NCBI GenBank assembly: GCA_002085025.1
Contig: MZGK01000021.1
Span: 1-43,262 of the forward strand
Length of the DNA: 43,262 bases
DNA from: Candidatus Omnitrophica bacterium 4484_213
GTDB taxonomy: Bacteria; Omnitrophota; 4484-213
Reading direction: 5' to 3'
Numbering within the stretch: the first letter of the stretch is position 1; every line of letters begins with the position of its first letter. The position numbers and the translations under genes are program-made. This document shows positions 21,946 through 32,345 of this stretch, in pieces. The notes under the pieces are model-generated. The model had not been told where the DNA came from, made no database searches, and worked only from the letters and a program-made list of their open reading frames with translations.

Positions 21946-22076
21946 TATCACTGATTACACTGATGAGACCACTGATTACACTGATGATTTTATCAGCGTC
22001 ATCATTTTCAATCAGTGCTATCAATGATGTATCAGTGCCATCAGTGTTTAAATATCAGTGCCATCAGTGTTTAACA
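21946..22076. repeat. ACTGATTACACTGATG / CATCAGTG repeat family
   Basis: cactgattacactgatgagaccactgattacactgatg...atcagtgccatcagtgtttaaatatcagtgccatcagtg. Confidence 0.85.
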
Positions 22077-23871
22077 CCCGCTGGTATTCTTCTAACAATT
22101 GAGAAGATAAGGTTTCATCCTCCTTTTCCTCGGCAGATTCAATTCTTTTCTGCAAATCCAAAAGCTTGGCTTCTCTTTTCTTTCTCTTTATCCTCTTGAT
22201 ACAGTCAGAAGCAATAGATATTTTTTTATTAAGGTCAAGAGATTCTTCCAATTGATTAACGCAAGAGGATATCAATGAATCTAAACCCTCTATCTCTTCT
22301 TTTCTTAATTTTTCTATTAACTGACTCAGGGGAATTCTCCTTTCCTTAGATAATAAAAATCTGACTATTTTCCCAATAGATAAATTTCTAAACTCATCCG
22401 GTTTTAAGCTCTTTCTTACCAATGAAATTACTTCTTCTTCTGTGAGCATCAATCCTAAAAGGATTTTTTCTTCCCTGTATTGAGTAGGAACGCTTGCTTT
22501 AAAAGAAACATTTTTCTTCCTCTGCCTTTTTCTATCTAACGCATCAAGTTTTTCTATCTCGAGATATAAGGAGTCCTCTCGAATATTCAACTTTCTAGAT
22601 AATCTTTTTATGTAAGCATCTCTTAAAACTGCATCTCCTATTTTGTAAAGAGAAGAAATCATCTCTTTACTTACTTTTGCTAAATCCTCGGCTTTTTCTA
22701 AATCGTATCTCTGAGAGAGAAAATTTAATTTATAGTCAAAAAAATCATCTGCCTTTTCTATTCTCTGAATAAACCTCTCTTTGCCTTCTTTTCTTATACA
22801 CTCATCGGGGTCTAAACCGCGGGGTAGCTCTACCACTCCCACGGGCACATCTTCCTCTATAAATAATTCTAATTCCCTTACCGAGGCCTCCTGGCCGGCT
22901 CTATCACCATCATAAATAATAATACACCTTTCTGCATACCTTTGCAATACTCTTATCTGCTGGCGGGTTAGCGCTGTTCCCAAACAGGCAACTGCATTGT
23001 AGATTCCAAACTGAACCAGAGCAAGCAGGTCCAAATACCCTTCTACAACAATAACATCTTTTTTAATGAAATGTCGGGCAAAATTTAGCCCATAGAGATA
23101 CCTGCTTTTATTAAATAAGACTGTCTGGGGAGAATTCACATATTTGGGCACCTGGTTGTCCAGACGGCGACTGCCAAATCCTACTATTCTTCCCTGGGGA
23201 TTAAATAAAGGAAAGATAAGTTTGTTGATAAATCTATCCAGTTCTCTCCCATCTTCCCTTTTTATAATTAGTCCTGCTTTAATCAAGAGTTCTTGTTTAT
23301 AACCTCTTTTTTGGAGATAAGTTAAAAGCCTATTTCTGAACGGCGCATAACCTATGCGAAATTTAGAAATGAGTTCTGAGGATATTTTACGCTTTTTTAA
23401 ATATTCCCGAGCCCCCTTGCCTTCTTCTCTGTTCAAAAAATTTTGATAGTAGGCAGTGGCTAGTTCATTTAACTCATATAATTTAGGGGTAATTTCTGAA
23501 CTTCCCTTATTTATATTTCCTGTGACAAGATGGGAGATATCCACACCTGTTTGTTTTGCCAGAATTTCTACTGCCTCTGGAAAACTGATATTTTCCTGCT
23601 TCATTAAGAAAGTAAAAACATTGCCTCCTACTCCACAACCAAAGCAATGGAATATCTGCTTTTGGGGATTAACCATAAAAGAGGGGGTTTTTTCCTGATG
23701 AAAGGGGCAAAGCGCCTTAAAAAGATTGCCTGTTTTTTTTAAAGGAAGGTAGTGCGAGATTACTTCTACAATATCGGCTCTTTGCTGAATCTCTTCAATA
23801 ACCTCCTCAGGGAAAAACATAACAACGCCAATGATTACAGCAATTAAATAAAGATTTTTGCAACGATGCAA
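22048..23871 (-). CDS. dnaG: DNA primase
   Basis: CPFHQEKTPSFMVNPQKQIFHCFGCGVGGNVFTFLM zinc domain; VVEGYLDLLALVQFG; start probably MFFPEEV inside the ORF. Confidence 0.97.
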   Translation of the reverse strand: MHRCKNLYLIAVIIGVVMFFPEEVIEEIQQRADIVEVISHYLPLKKTGNLFKALCPFHQEKTPSFMVNPQKQIFHCFGCGVGGNVFTFLMKQENISFPEAVEILAKQTGVDISHLVTGNINKGSSEITPKLYELNELATAYYQNFLNREEGKGAREYLKKRKISSELISKFRIGYAPFRNRLLTYLQKRGYKQELLIKAGLIIKREDGRELDRFINKLIFPLFNPQGRIVGFGSRRLDNQVPKYVNSPQTVLFNKSRYLYGLNFARHFIKKDVIVVEGYLDLLALVQFGIYNAVACLGTALTRQQIRVLQRYAERCIIIYDGDRAGQEASVRELELFIEEDVPVGVVELPRGLDPDECIRKEGKERFIQRIEKADDFFDYKLNFLSQRYDLEKAEDLAKVSKEMISSLYKIGDAVLRDAYIKRLSRKLNIREDSLYLEIEKLDALDRKRQRKKNVSFKASVPTQYREEKILLGLMLTEEEVISLVRKSLKPDEFRNLSIGKIVRFLLSKERRIPLSQLIEKLRKEEIEGLDSLISSCVNQLEESLDLNKKISIASDCIKRIKRKKREAKLLDLQKRIESAEEKEDETLSSQLLEEYQRVLNTDGTDI

Positions 23872-23926
23872 AATAATACAAGTTAAAAGGATTTATCGCT
23901 GTAATCGTGTTTCTTTATCGCTCCAA

Positions 23927-24439
23927 TCACTTCTTTTTAATCAATTGCCAAATCTTTGTTCCGCTATCTAAAAGATAAGGGGCAAGCAAGGATTTTTCTT
24001 TAACCGCCGTCTTTAATGAAGAAAGGGGTAAAAGATTCAGAAAAAGAAGAATGAAAAAAGCAATTGCTGTCCCTTTTAATAGACCTATACACACCCCAAA
24101 TATCCTCTCTGGGGACGAGATATCCCTTTTTACCTCTTTTGTTCTCATTCCTAATAAATTAGACAAGAAATAAAAAAGTATATAAATTAAAATAAATGAA
24201 AGAATATTAGAAATAGAAAGAGATAGGGTTAAACGGCTATTTATTACTTTAGCCAGAAAGGGATAACTGAAAAAGGAGATGATTAAAGCAAGAATCACCC
24301 TAAGGAATTTAACAAACTCATAAAAAAAACCATGAATAAACCCCAAAATAACACTCCATAGAAGTAAAATAATAATTAAAACATCTATCCAATTTAGATT
24401 TTTTAACCAAGCCATCAGTCTATAGTAAGCAGTTGGCAA
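23927..24439 (-). CDS. CvpA family membrane protein (start probably at MAWLKNLN)
   Basis: NWIDVLIIILLLWSVILGFIHGFFYEFVKFL and multiple TM segments. Confidence 0.8.
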   Translation of the reverse strand: MPTAYYRLMAWLKNLNWIDVLIIILLLWSVILGFIHGFFYEFVKFLRVILALIISFFSYPFLAKVINSRLTLSLSISNILSFILIYILFYFLSNLLGMRTKEVKRDISSPERIFGVCIGLLKGTAIAFFILLFLNLLPLSSLKTAVKEKSLLAPYLLDSGTKIWQLIKKK

Positions 24440-24565
24440 TTAGCAGTTGACAAATAAAGTCAATAGGCAATTGACAGTAGGTAAAGAAATACCAAAGAAA
24501 GTTACTTACTGCATACTGCCAACTGATTTACTACCTACTGCTTACTGCATATTGCCTACTGTTTT
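24418..24565. repeat. CTGCATACTGCC / GGCAATTAGCAG family
   Basis: agtaagcagttggcaattagcagttgac...ttactgcatactgccaactgatttactacctactgcttactgcatattgcctactg. Confidence 0.85.
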
Positions 24566-24566
24566 T

Positions 24567-25447
<881 letters not shown>

Positions 25448-25478
25448 TTATGGTAAAAATGCAAACTTCTGTCATAAA

Positions 25479-26192
25479 TCATAAATTTAATACTTTTTTT
25501 TGCTCGCTAATTATTTCTTCTATTCCCTGTCGGGCTAAGTTTAACAATTTATTTAATTGCTGTTTATCAAATGGTTTTCTCTCGGCTGTTCCTTGAATCT
25601 CAATAAACTCTCCCTTCTCATTCATCACCACATTCATATCTACTTCGGCCTGTGCATCCTCTTGATAATTGAGGTCAATCAGCATCTCTTCGCCGACAAT
25701 ACCCACACTTACTGCGGCTACAAAATTTCTTATCGGCAACTCTTCCAAAAAACCCTTATCCTGCAGAAACTCCAGACAGCTCACCAAGGCCACCCATCCG
25801 CCGCTAACGCTTGCTGTCCTTGTCCCGCCATCGGCTTGGAGAACATCGCAATCAATCCAAATTGTCCGCTCCCCTAAATCTCTCAAATCCACTCCACTTC
25901 TTAAAGAACGCCCGATTAATCTTTGTATTTCGAAAGTGCGACCGCTTCTTGCGTGGGCTGCTTCCCTTAATACTCTTTTTTCACAGGCGCGGGGAAGCAT
26001 TCCGTATTCAGCGGTTATCCAACCTTCTCCCTTTCCCCGCAAAAAGGGGGGCACTTTTTCCTCTACCGAAGCCGAACAAATTACCTTAGTATCACCCAAT
26101 TCAATCAGACAGGAACCCTCGGCATATTTTAAATAGTTAGGGGTAATCTTTAATTTGCGTAGTTTGTTATTACCGCGTTGATTTTTACGCAT
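25479..26192 (-). CDS. rph: Ribonuclease PH
   Basis: [63 protein letters not shown]. Confidence 0.97.
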   Translation of the reverse strand: MRKNQRGNNKLRKLKITPNYLKYAEGSCLIELGDTKVICSASVEEKVPPFLRGKGEGWITAEYGMLPRACEKRVLREAAHARSGRTFEIQRLIGRSLRSGVDLRDLGERTIWIDCDVLQADGGTRTASVSGGWVALVSCLEFLQDKGFLEELPIRNFVAAVSVGIVGEEMLIDLNYQEDAQAEVDMNVVMNEKGEFIEIQGTAERKPFDKQQLNKLLNLARQGIEEIISEQKKVLNL

Positions 26193-26197
26193 TCTTT

Positions 26198-26250
26198 ATG
26201 CCTCGCTACCGCTCAGCATTGATCACAGCGATACCCTTACGCGCACAAGT
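26198..26250. repeat. Left arm of a long inverted repeat flanking the fumarase locus
   Basis: atgcctcgctaccgctcagcattgat is the exact reverse complement of 28139-28164; similarity continues outward. Confidence 0.85.
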
Positions 26251-26293
26251 TAAATACCGATTGCACAGATTTTAGTACGGGATTTATTCCATG

Positions 26294-26812
26294 CTACCAG
26301 ATATATTTTCCATAACAGTCCACGGCTACTATTGCGGGAAAATCCACTACATCTAAACGATAAACCGCCTCTCCTCCCAATTCAGGATAAGCAATTAATT
26401 CCTTTCTTTTCACAAAAGTAGAAAGCAAGGCCCCACAGCCACCAAGGGTAACGAAATAAATCGCTTTATATTTTTTAATTGCCCGGATAACCTCTTCTGA
26501 GCGCCTGCCTTTGCCGAGCATCCCTTTTAATCCCTTCTTCAGTAGTAAAGGCGTAAACCTATCCATTCGCGAACTCGTGGTCGGTCCACAGGAACCGATA
26601 ATTTTTCCCGGAGGAGTGGGCGTAGGAGCACAATAATAAACTGCTTGTTTGTTAAAAGAAAATGGCAGCTTTCTTTTGTTTAACAAAGCCTCTTTGAACC
26701 TTTTGTGCGCCTGGTCGCGGGCAGTATAGATAATTCCATTGAGTAGGACCTCATCACCAACTCTTAGCTTTCTGACTTTGGTCAGTGTTAAAGGAGTTTC
26801 AAGATGAATCAT
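26294..26812 (-). CDS. Class I fumarate hydratase, beta (C-terminal) subunit
   Basis: GDEVLLNGIIYTARDQAHKR; PTPPGKIIGSCGPTTSSRMDRFTPLLLKKGLKGMLGKG. Confidence 0.93.
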   Translation of the reverse strand: MIHLETPLTLTKVRKLRVGDEVLLNGIIYTARDQAHKRFKEALLNKRKLPFSFNKQAVYYCAPTPTPPGKIIGSCGPTTSSRMDRFTPLLLKKGLKGMLGKGRRSEEVIRAIKKYKAIYFVTLGGCGALLSTFVKRKELIAYPELGGEAVYRLDVVDFPAIVAVDCYGKYIW

Positions 26813-26835
26813 AAGTTAAAGCAAAAATGGGCTAA

Positions 26836-26979
26836 ATCACCAATAACCAAGATACAAACAAATCCCAATACCCAATAATCAATAACCAAAGTAAGATGAT
26901 GGTTTCTGCTTGGTTATTGGAATTTGGTGCTTGGTTATTATTTGCTTATTGTATCTTGATGTTTGGTTATTTTTATAAC
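26836..26979. repeat. CAATAACC / GGTTATTGG family
   Basis: caccaataaccaagatacaaacaaatcccaatacccaataatcaataacc ... ttggttattggaatttggtgcttggttatt. Confidence 0.85.
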
Positions 26980-26980
26980 T

Positions 26981-27056
26981 TGGAGCTAACCGTGGGACTT
27001 GAACCCACAACCGGCGCATTACGAATGCGCTGCTCTACCAATTGAGCTAGGTTAGC
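26981..27056 (-). tRNA. tRNA-Thr(CGU)
   Basis: GCTAACCTAGCTCAATTGGTAGAGCAGCGCATTCGTAATGCGCCGGTTGTGGGTTCAAGTCCCACGGTTAGCTCCA. Confidence 0.95.
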
Positions 27057-27065
27057 ATAACTTCC

Positions 27066-27182
27066 TCAAACCACAGAGGTTAGAAAGGGATAGGAAGGGT
27101 TAGCAGGGGGTAGTAGGGGAGCTTCTTCTTCCTTTTTAAACCCTTACTACCCCTTATCACCCATACTAACCCTTTTTCTTCT
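27066..27182. repeat. GGGTTAG/CTAACCC family, copy 3
   Basis: aaaccacagaggttagaaagggataggaagggttagcagggggtagtagggg...cccttactaccccttatcacccatactaaccc. Confidence 0.85.
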
Positions 27183-27222
27183 CGCTGGAGACTGGGAACT
27201 TCTGAGAACGTGAAGCGTGAAG

Positions 27223-28056
27223 CTATATTATTCTACTTGCTCTCCTCAGTGCCCAACAACTTATATTCAGAGCCACAGGCAAACCAGCAATATGGGTAGG
27301 ATAAACGAGAATTCTGACCCTTAAAGCGGTTGTTCTGCCTCCTAATCCTAAGGGTCCAATTCCCAATTTGTTTATCCGTGTCAAGAATTCCTGTTCAAGT
27401 TTGGTTAAATTTAACCGAGAATTTACTTTATCTACTGGTCGAAGCAATGCCTGCTTGGAAAGAAGAACTGCCTTATCCAGACTTCCTCCTATTCCAATGC
27501 CGATAAATAAAGGCGGGCAGGCATTTGCCCCTTTTTCTTTTATTATCTTTACAACCCAATCTCCGATTTCCTCAATTGTTGCCGTGGGCTCAAACATATA
27601 AGTTGCGCTGGCATTCTCACTGCCGAACCCTTTTGGCATCAGCGCAATCTTCATCTTATCGCTTGCTGAAATATTAAGATGAATTACTGCTGGGATACTC
27701 TGTGGGTTCTTTCGCAAAAAAGGATCCACAACTGAGTTCCTAAAATAGCCTTTTTGATAACCCTCTTTTATTCCCCTATTTATTGCCTTTTCTAAATCTC
27801 CTTTGATTATTAAGTTTCTGCCAATATCAATAAAAACTATTGGTAGCCCAGTATCCTGGCATAAAGAGAGTTTCTCTCTTTCAGCCAGAGAACAGTTTTC
27901 GATTATCTTCTGCAAAATTTTCTTTGGCCTGCCCCTTTCTTTATCAATGCCCTCTTTAATTGCCGCAAGGACATCTTTGGGCAAATTTCTGTTTGCCTCT
28001 AAACAGAGCTGGGCAACAGTATCTTCAATCTCTTTTGCTTTTATCTGACGCATCAA
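27223..28056 (-). CDS. Class I fumarate hydratase, alpha (N-terminal) subunit
   Basis: LSLCQDTGLPIVFIDIG; GANACPPLFIGIGIGGSLDKAVLLSKQALLRP; GIGPLGLGGRTTAL. Confidence 0.95.
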   Translation of the reverse strand: MMRQIKAKEIEDTVAQLCLEANRNLPKDVLAAIKEGIDKERGRPKKILQKIIENCSLAEREKLSLCQDTGLPIVFIDIGRNLIIKGDLEKAINRGIKEGYQKGYFRNSVVDPFLRKNPQSIPAVIHLNISASDKMKIALMPKGFGSENASATYMFEPTATIEEIGDWVVKIIKEKGANACPPLFIGIGIGGSLDKAVLLSKQALLRPVDKVNSRLNLTKLEQEFLTRINKLGIGPLGLGGRTTALRVRILVYPTHIAGLPVALNISCWALRRASRII

Positions 28057-28112
28057 ATAGGGACTACAACGATAAAATTGAGACTACAACGATAAATTAA
28101 TCACAAATGCAT

Positions 28113-28164
28113 CTTGTGCCCGTGAGGGTATTGCCGTAATCAATGCTGAGCGGTAGCGAGGCAT
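28113..28164. repeat. Right arm of the inverted repeat flanking the fumarase locus
   Basis: atcaatgctgagcggtagcgaggcat (28139-28164) reverse-complements 26198-26223. Confidence 0.85.
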
Positions 28165-29105
28165 ATTTTATTTTTTCCCAAATGTTTTGCTTGATATAAT
28201 GCTAAATCTGCCTTTTTAATTACCGAACCCTCATTTTGTCCATCTTCGGGGAAGTTAGAAATTCCGATGCTGACTGTCAAAGAAAAGTTCTGTTTTATTA
28301 CATTCTGCAGGCGCTCACCTGCCTTTAAAGCCTGTTCTTTGGTGGTCATTGGGAGAAGAATGACAAACTCATCTCCGCCATACCTGAAAACTGTATCTGC
28401 CGCTCGCACTCCTTTTTTTAAAGAAAAAGCTATTTTTCTGAGCAATCTATCGCCAAACAGGTGCCCTCGGGTGTCATTATATTTCTTAAAATCATCGATA
28501 TCAAGCAGAAATAAAGAAAAGAATTGGTTGTAGCGTTTTGCTCTATTAATTTCTTTTTCTATGAACTCATGAAAATAGCGGTAATTATAAACATTGGTTA
28601 GACCGTCAAGAATGGAAAGCTTTTGATAATGCCTCTTTTGTCTTGCTTCCTGCAAAAGGCGCTGCCTTTCAATTGCCCGTTCGAGAACTATCCTCATCTT
28701 TTTAGAAAGAAAAGGCTTACTAAGATAGTCATAGCCCCCTTCCCGGATTATTTCCACTGCTGATTCTATAGAAGGATGAGCACTGATAACAATTACACAG
28801 CTATTTTCATCTATTTCTTTAATTCTTCTAAGAAATTCTAATATATCTACCTTTGATATCCTAAAATCAATAATTACTATTAAAAAGGGAATCTGCTCAA
28901 TTATCCTTAAAGCCTCTTCCCGAGTAGCGGCAAACTTCACCTTGCGCTCATATTGGAGAAATAGCCTTTTAAATAAATCCCGCGTTGTTTTATTTTTACT
29001 AACAATTATGGCATCTACCCCCTTAAATAATTGGTTTTGGCGAACTGTATCTTTGGCGGATTTAACGGAGGGAATATCTTTAGAGATTATCTTTCTTTCT
29101 TTCAT
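28140..29105 (-). CDS. Response regulator receiver plus GGDEF diguanylate cyclase
   Basis: Receiver LIVIIDFRISKVDIL...YDYLSKPF; RYGGDEFVILLP active site. Confidence 0.93.
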   Translation of the reverse strand: MKERKIISKDIPSVKSAKDTVRQNQLFKGVDAIIVSKNKTTRDLFKRLFLQYERKVKFAATREEALRIIEQIPFLIVIIDFRISKVDILEFLRRIKEIDENSCVIVISAHPSIESAVEIIREGGYDYLSKPFLSKKMRIVLERAIERQRLLQEARQKRHYQKLSILDGLTNVYNYRYFHEFIEKEINRAKRYNQFFSLFLLDIDDFKKYNDTRGHLFGDRLLRKIAFSLKKGVRAADTVFRYGGDEFVILLPMTTKEQALKAGERLQNVIKQNFSLTVSIGISNFPEDGQNEGSVIKKADLALYQAKHLGKNKICLATAQH

Positions 29106-29454
29106 AATATATGGCTTCTACATCCTTGTTTTCTTTTACCGACACCGCTGAAAGCCAACACCCTCTTTTTTTAAAATCTTTCTCTAATTGCTTAAAGATA
29201 TACTGGGCTATGTTTTCCGAGGTAGGGCTAAAAGACAAAACCTCATTTAGATACTTATGGTCTAAATTTTCTAAAACTTTAATTAATCTCTCTTTGACTT
29301 CGCGGAAATCGACAATCATCCCATCTTTGTTTAACTTCTCTGCCTTGAGACAAACCTCTACCTCCCAGTTATGCCCGTGAAGGTTCTCGCATTTATTTCT
29401 TTGGAAAATTCGGTGAGCGGCGCTAAAGTCCTCTTTTACTCTAATTTTATACAC
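29080..29454 (-). CDS. queD: 6-pyruvoyl-tetrahydropterin synthase / QueD family
   Basis: FSAAHRI..CENLHGHNWEVEV; DFREVKERL; SFSPTSENIAQYIF. Confidence 0.88.
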   Translation of the reverse strand: MYKIRVKEDFSAAHRIFQRNKCENLHGHNWEVEVCLKAEKLNKDGMIVDFREVKERLIKVLENLDHKYLNEVLSFSPTSENIAQYIFKQLEKDFKKRGCWLSAVSVKENKDVEAIYYERKKDNL

Positions 29455-30302
29455 TCTACTCTCCCGATACCCTTTTGCAAAAAATTCTTTCCCAGTTTTT
29501 TAAATCTCTGCGGGGAATCGCTGACATAAAACCTAATCTTTCCCTTTTTATTTACCTCGCTCCTGCGAGGAGGGGGATAAGCAGCAAGCAAATTCCTCTC
29601 CTTCAAAATCTCTCTTGCTTTCTTTGCCGTCTCACTAGCAGAATCAATCAAAATTACTCTCTTGCCAACCGCTTTTTTTATCACTTTCCTTAACAAAGGA
29701 TAGTGCGTGCAACCCAAAATTAAGATATCTATCTTGTTTTTTAAAAAACCTAAATATCTTTGAGCAATCTGCTCGCTAATTTTGTTTTCTAACCAACCCT
29801 CTTCAGCTAAAGGGACAAATAAAGGACACTCCTGAGTAGAAATTTCAACATTTTTATTTTCTCTTCTGCTAAATTTCCTAATTGTGCGTTGATATATCCC
29901 ACTTTCAATAGTCGCCGGGGTAGCGATAACCCCTATTTTCCCCCTGCAGATTTGGACAGTTTTTTCTACTATTGGTTCAATAACGCCTAAGACGGGCACA
30001 CTGAATCTCCTTTTCAATTCGGGGAGAGCCACTGCTGACGAGGAATTACAAGCAACAATAAGCAGTTTGATATTAAACTTCATTAAAAATCGGGCATTGT
30101 GCAAAGAGAATTTTTTGATAATCTCTCTAGACTTTGTCCCATAAGGAACATGGGCAGTATCGCCAAAATAGACAATCTCTTCTTGCGGTAAAATTTTCTG
30201 AAGAGCGCCTACAACGGTCAAGCCACCTATGCCGGAGTCAAACACACCGATAGGCCTGTCCCGCATTGATACCCGGGTCCGGGCCCTATCTCGTAAATCC
30301 AT
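29436..30302 (-). CDS. murI: Glutamate racemase (start may be at MRDRPIGVF)
   Basis: IGVFDSGIGGLTVV; LLIVACNSSSAVAL; ILGCTHYPLL. Confidence 0.96.
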   Translation of the reverse strand: MDLRDRARTRVSMRDRPIGVFDSGIGGLTVVGALQKILPQEEIVYFGDTAHVPYGTKSREIIKKFSLHNARFLMKFNIKLLIVACNSSSAVALPELKRRFSVPVLGVIEPIVEKTVQICRGKIGVIATPATIESGIYQRTIRKFSRRENKNVEISTQECPLFVPLAEEGWLENKISEQIAQRYLGFLKNKIDILILGCTHYPLLRKVIKKAVGKRVILIDSASETAKKAREILKERNLLAAYPPPRRSEVNKKGKIRFYVSDSPQRFKKLGKNFLQKGIGRVECIKLE

Positions 30303-31041
30303 TTGTTCTCTCGTATTTTGCTTTGTAGCTCATTATCCCCCGGGCTATCCCCCGGGCAATCTTATATTGATAGACAGGATTTTTTAATCTTATCTCTTCC
30401 CTGGGATTAGAAAGAAAGCCCACTTCTACCAAAACGCCGGGCAAATCTATTCCCCTCAGGACATAAAAATTGCCTCCCTTTACACCTCGATTTCGCAAAT
30501 TAGTCTCTTGGGCTAATCCCCGGGAAATTGCCTCTGCTAATTCCATACTCTCTATCCTATTCTCCCTATAGATGATATTCCATAAACTGATATTGGCATT
30601 TCTGGAAAGAAAGTAGTTTTTCTCAGGCGTAAATTGAAAAGCTGCGTTTTCTCTTTTAGCCACCGCCCGCGTCCAATCATCCATTTCTTCTGAGAGATAA
30701 TAAACCTCAAACCCGCGAGGGGTCTGCTTCTTACCTCTAGCAGAGTTGGCGTGGATACTCACAAAAAAAGCATCTCTATTTTTATTAGCAATTTCCGTCC
30801 TTTTTTTTAAAGAAACAAATCTATCGCTCGCTCTGGTTAGAACAACCTTTAAACCCTTTTCTGCCAAGACTTTTCTTAAATAGCGAGCAATCTTCAGATT
30901 CACTTCTTTTTCTTGCACTCCTCGTCGGCCAATCGCCCCGGGGTCCTTGCCTCCGTGTCCGGGGTCAATAATAATGGTTTTAATTCTATAAATCTGTTTT
31001 TCAGAATAGAGACTCCTTGAGATAGAAATTGTCTCCAACAA
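30286..31041 (-). CDS. N-acetylmuramoyl-L-alanine amidase (Amidase_3)
   Basis: IIIDPGHGGKDPGAIGRRGVQEKEVNLKIA; FFVSIHANS; GVLVEVGFLSNP. Confidence 0.95.
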   Translation of the reverse strand: MLETISISRSLYSEKQIYRIKTIIIDPGHGGKDPGAIGRRGVQEKEVNLKIARYLRKVLAEKGLKVVLTRASDRFVSLKKRTEIANKNRDAFFVSIHANSARGKKQTPRGFEVYYLSEEMDDWTRAVAKRENAAFQFTPEKNYFLSRNANISLWNIIYRENRIESMELAEAISRGLAQETNLRNRGVKGGNFYVLRGIDLPGVLVEVGFLSNPREEIRLKNPVYQYKIARGIARGIMSYKAKYERTNGFTR

Positions 31042-31270
31042 TAAAACTTATTTTTTTATTTTCCTTATTTAAGGTTACCTTCCGGGTTAAAAAATCATAA
31101 TCGCAATCCCAGCCTGTGGAAATGGATGCAGAAATTAGAGGCAAATAACTTCTGCCTCTGATAGTTACGAGCTTATGCGTCCTTATACTCTGGCTGATAG
31201 GAGCGCAGGAGGTTAAACAAAAGGTAAAAAAAAATATTAGAACCGATATTCTAAAATTTTTGGGTCGCAA
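31001..31270 (-). CDS. Lipoprotein with copper-amine-oxidase-like N-terminal domain; probably the detached N-terminus of the amidase
   Basis: Lipobox-like FCLTSCAP; RGRSYLPLISASISTGWDCDYDFLTRKVTLNKENKKISFIVGD; overlaps the amidase out of frame. Confidence 0.6.
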   Translation of the reverse strand: MRPKNFRISVLIFFFTFCLTSCAPISQSIRTHKLVTIRGRSYLPLISASISTGWDCDYDFLTRKVTLNKENKKISFIVGDNFYLKESLF

Positions 31271-31320
31271 AGTCCGAACCTCCGAAAGTGATTTTTGCTA
31301 ATTATGTTTTTATCCTCAGC

Positions 31321-31810
31321 CCCGAAGTTTCGGAGGGCTTCCCTGCCGGCAGGCAGCGGCTCTCGCCCTGCACCAGAACGGTTCAGGGCTCGCTTCGCGA
31401 GGAAGGAAAGAAAAAACAAAAGGTGGAAATCTGCTTTGCAGATTTCCCATCCTCAGCCCGCCTACGCTAAAGCTACAGGTATTATTAGGGACAACTTCTC
31501 TATTGTCCTTAAAAGGAAATTGGCGGGCTTCGGCTCTCGCTTCGCGCAACACAGCAAAAATCTGCTGCGCAGATTTATATTTGCCCTTTGGACCTAGGGG
31601 GCTTACCGAAGGTAAGTATAATCCCCTAGCTATCCTGCGCTTGCCTTCGGTAAACTTCGGCTCAGATTTCCCTCGCCTTTAGCTCGGGCAAATCTCTTCG
31701 CCTTACGGCGTAAGGAAAATGGAATAGCGCCCTGACGCTTCCGTCGGGGCTATCCTCCTCGCTTACTCGCTCCGCTCGCGCACTCGTCGGCTCTCGCTTC
31801 GCGAGAAGGG
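31321..31810. repeat. GC-rich non-coding tract of small palindromes
   Basis: aaatctgctttgcagattt (31427-31445), aaatctgctgcgcagattt (31558-31576), nested hairpin ctaggggg-cttacc-gaa-ggtaag-tataatcccctag (31594-31629), cggctctcgcttcgcg repeated. Confidence 0.65.
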
Positions 31811-31812
31811 AA

Positions 31813-32195
31813 TGGTGGAGGCGCGGGGATTTGAACCCCGGTCCCTAAATACTTCCGTAAGAGCATCTACATACATAGCCTATTTTTTGAATTCGCTTCT
31901 CCTCTCTCCAATAGGCAGGATAAAAAAGAAGCTATCCTGAAAAGAAATTCGCCCTCTACCCTTCAGGAAAGGATAGTTGGCTATCCTGCTGCCTTAATCT
32001 ATCTTAACCCGCAGGCAGGTCAAGTAGACCGCTACTGATTAGACAGCAGCTAATGCCTCAGAAGCAAGAATTTCTTCTGCTTCTGCTACTGGATTGTAGT
32101 TGGCATTTGTATTTTGCCTGGTGTTTAATGAGGCCTCCAGACAACCTCAGTATGCCGCTCTCACCTCCATATTTAGATCGAATCCTTTCGCCCCC
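31813..32195 (-). ncRNA. ssrA: tmRNA (one-piece)
   Basis: 5' GGGGGCGAAAGGATTCGA; 3' GGGGTTCAAATCCCCGCGCCTCCACCA; tag ORF 32039-32104 ANYNPVAEAEEILASEALAAV*. Confidence 0.95.
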
Positions 32196-32228
32196 ACGAA
32201 AAAGGTCACCAAGTCACCAGTCATCAGA

Positions 32229-32345
32229 AAATTACAGGGGTTGGAAAGGGATAGAAAGGGTTAGCAAGAGGTAGCAGGGGAATTTCTCATTCCCTTTCTA
32301 ACCCTTCTTACTCCTTATCACCCCGTACTAACCATTTTCCCTCCC
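32229..32345. repeat. GGGTTAG/CTAACCC family, copy 4
   Basis: acaggggttggaaagggatagaaagggttagcaagaggtagcagggg...ccctttctaacccttcttactccttatcaccccgtactaacc. Confidence 0.85.

Noticed and set aside
31237-31597. Overlapping ORFs on both strands in the GC-rich tract
   Set aside because: Frames are open on both strands because of palindromic GC-rich repeats; no motif, no plausible start context.
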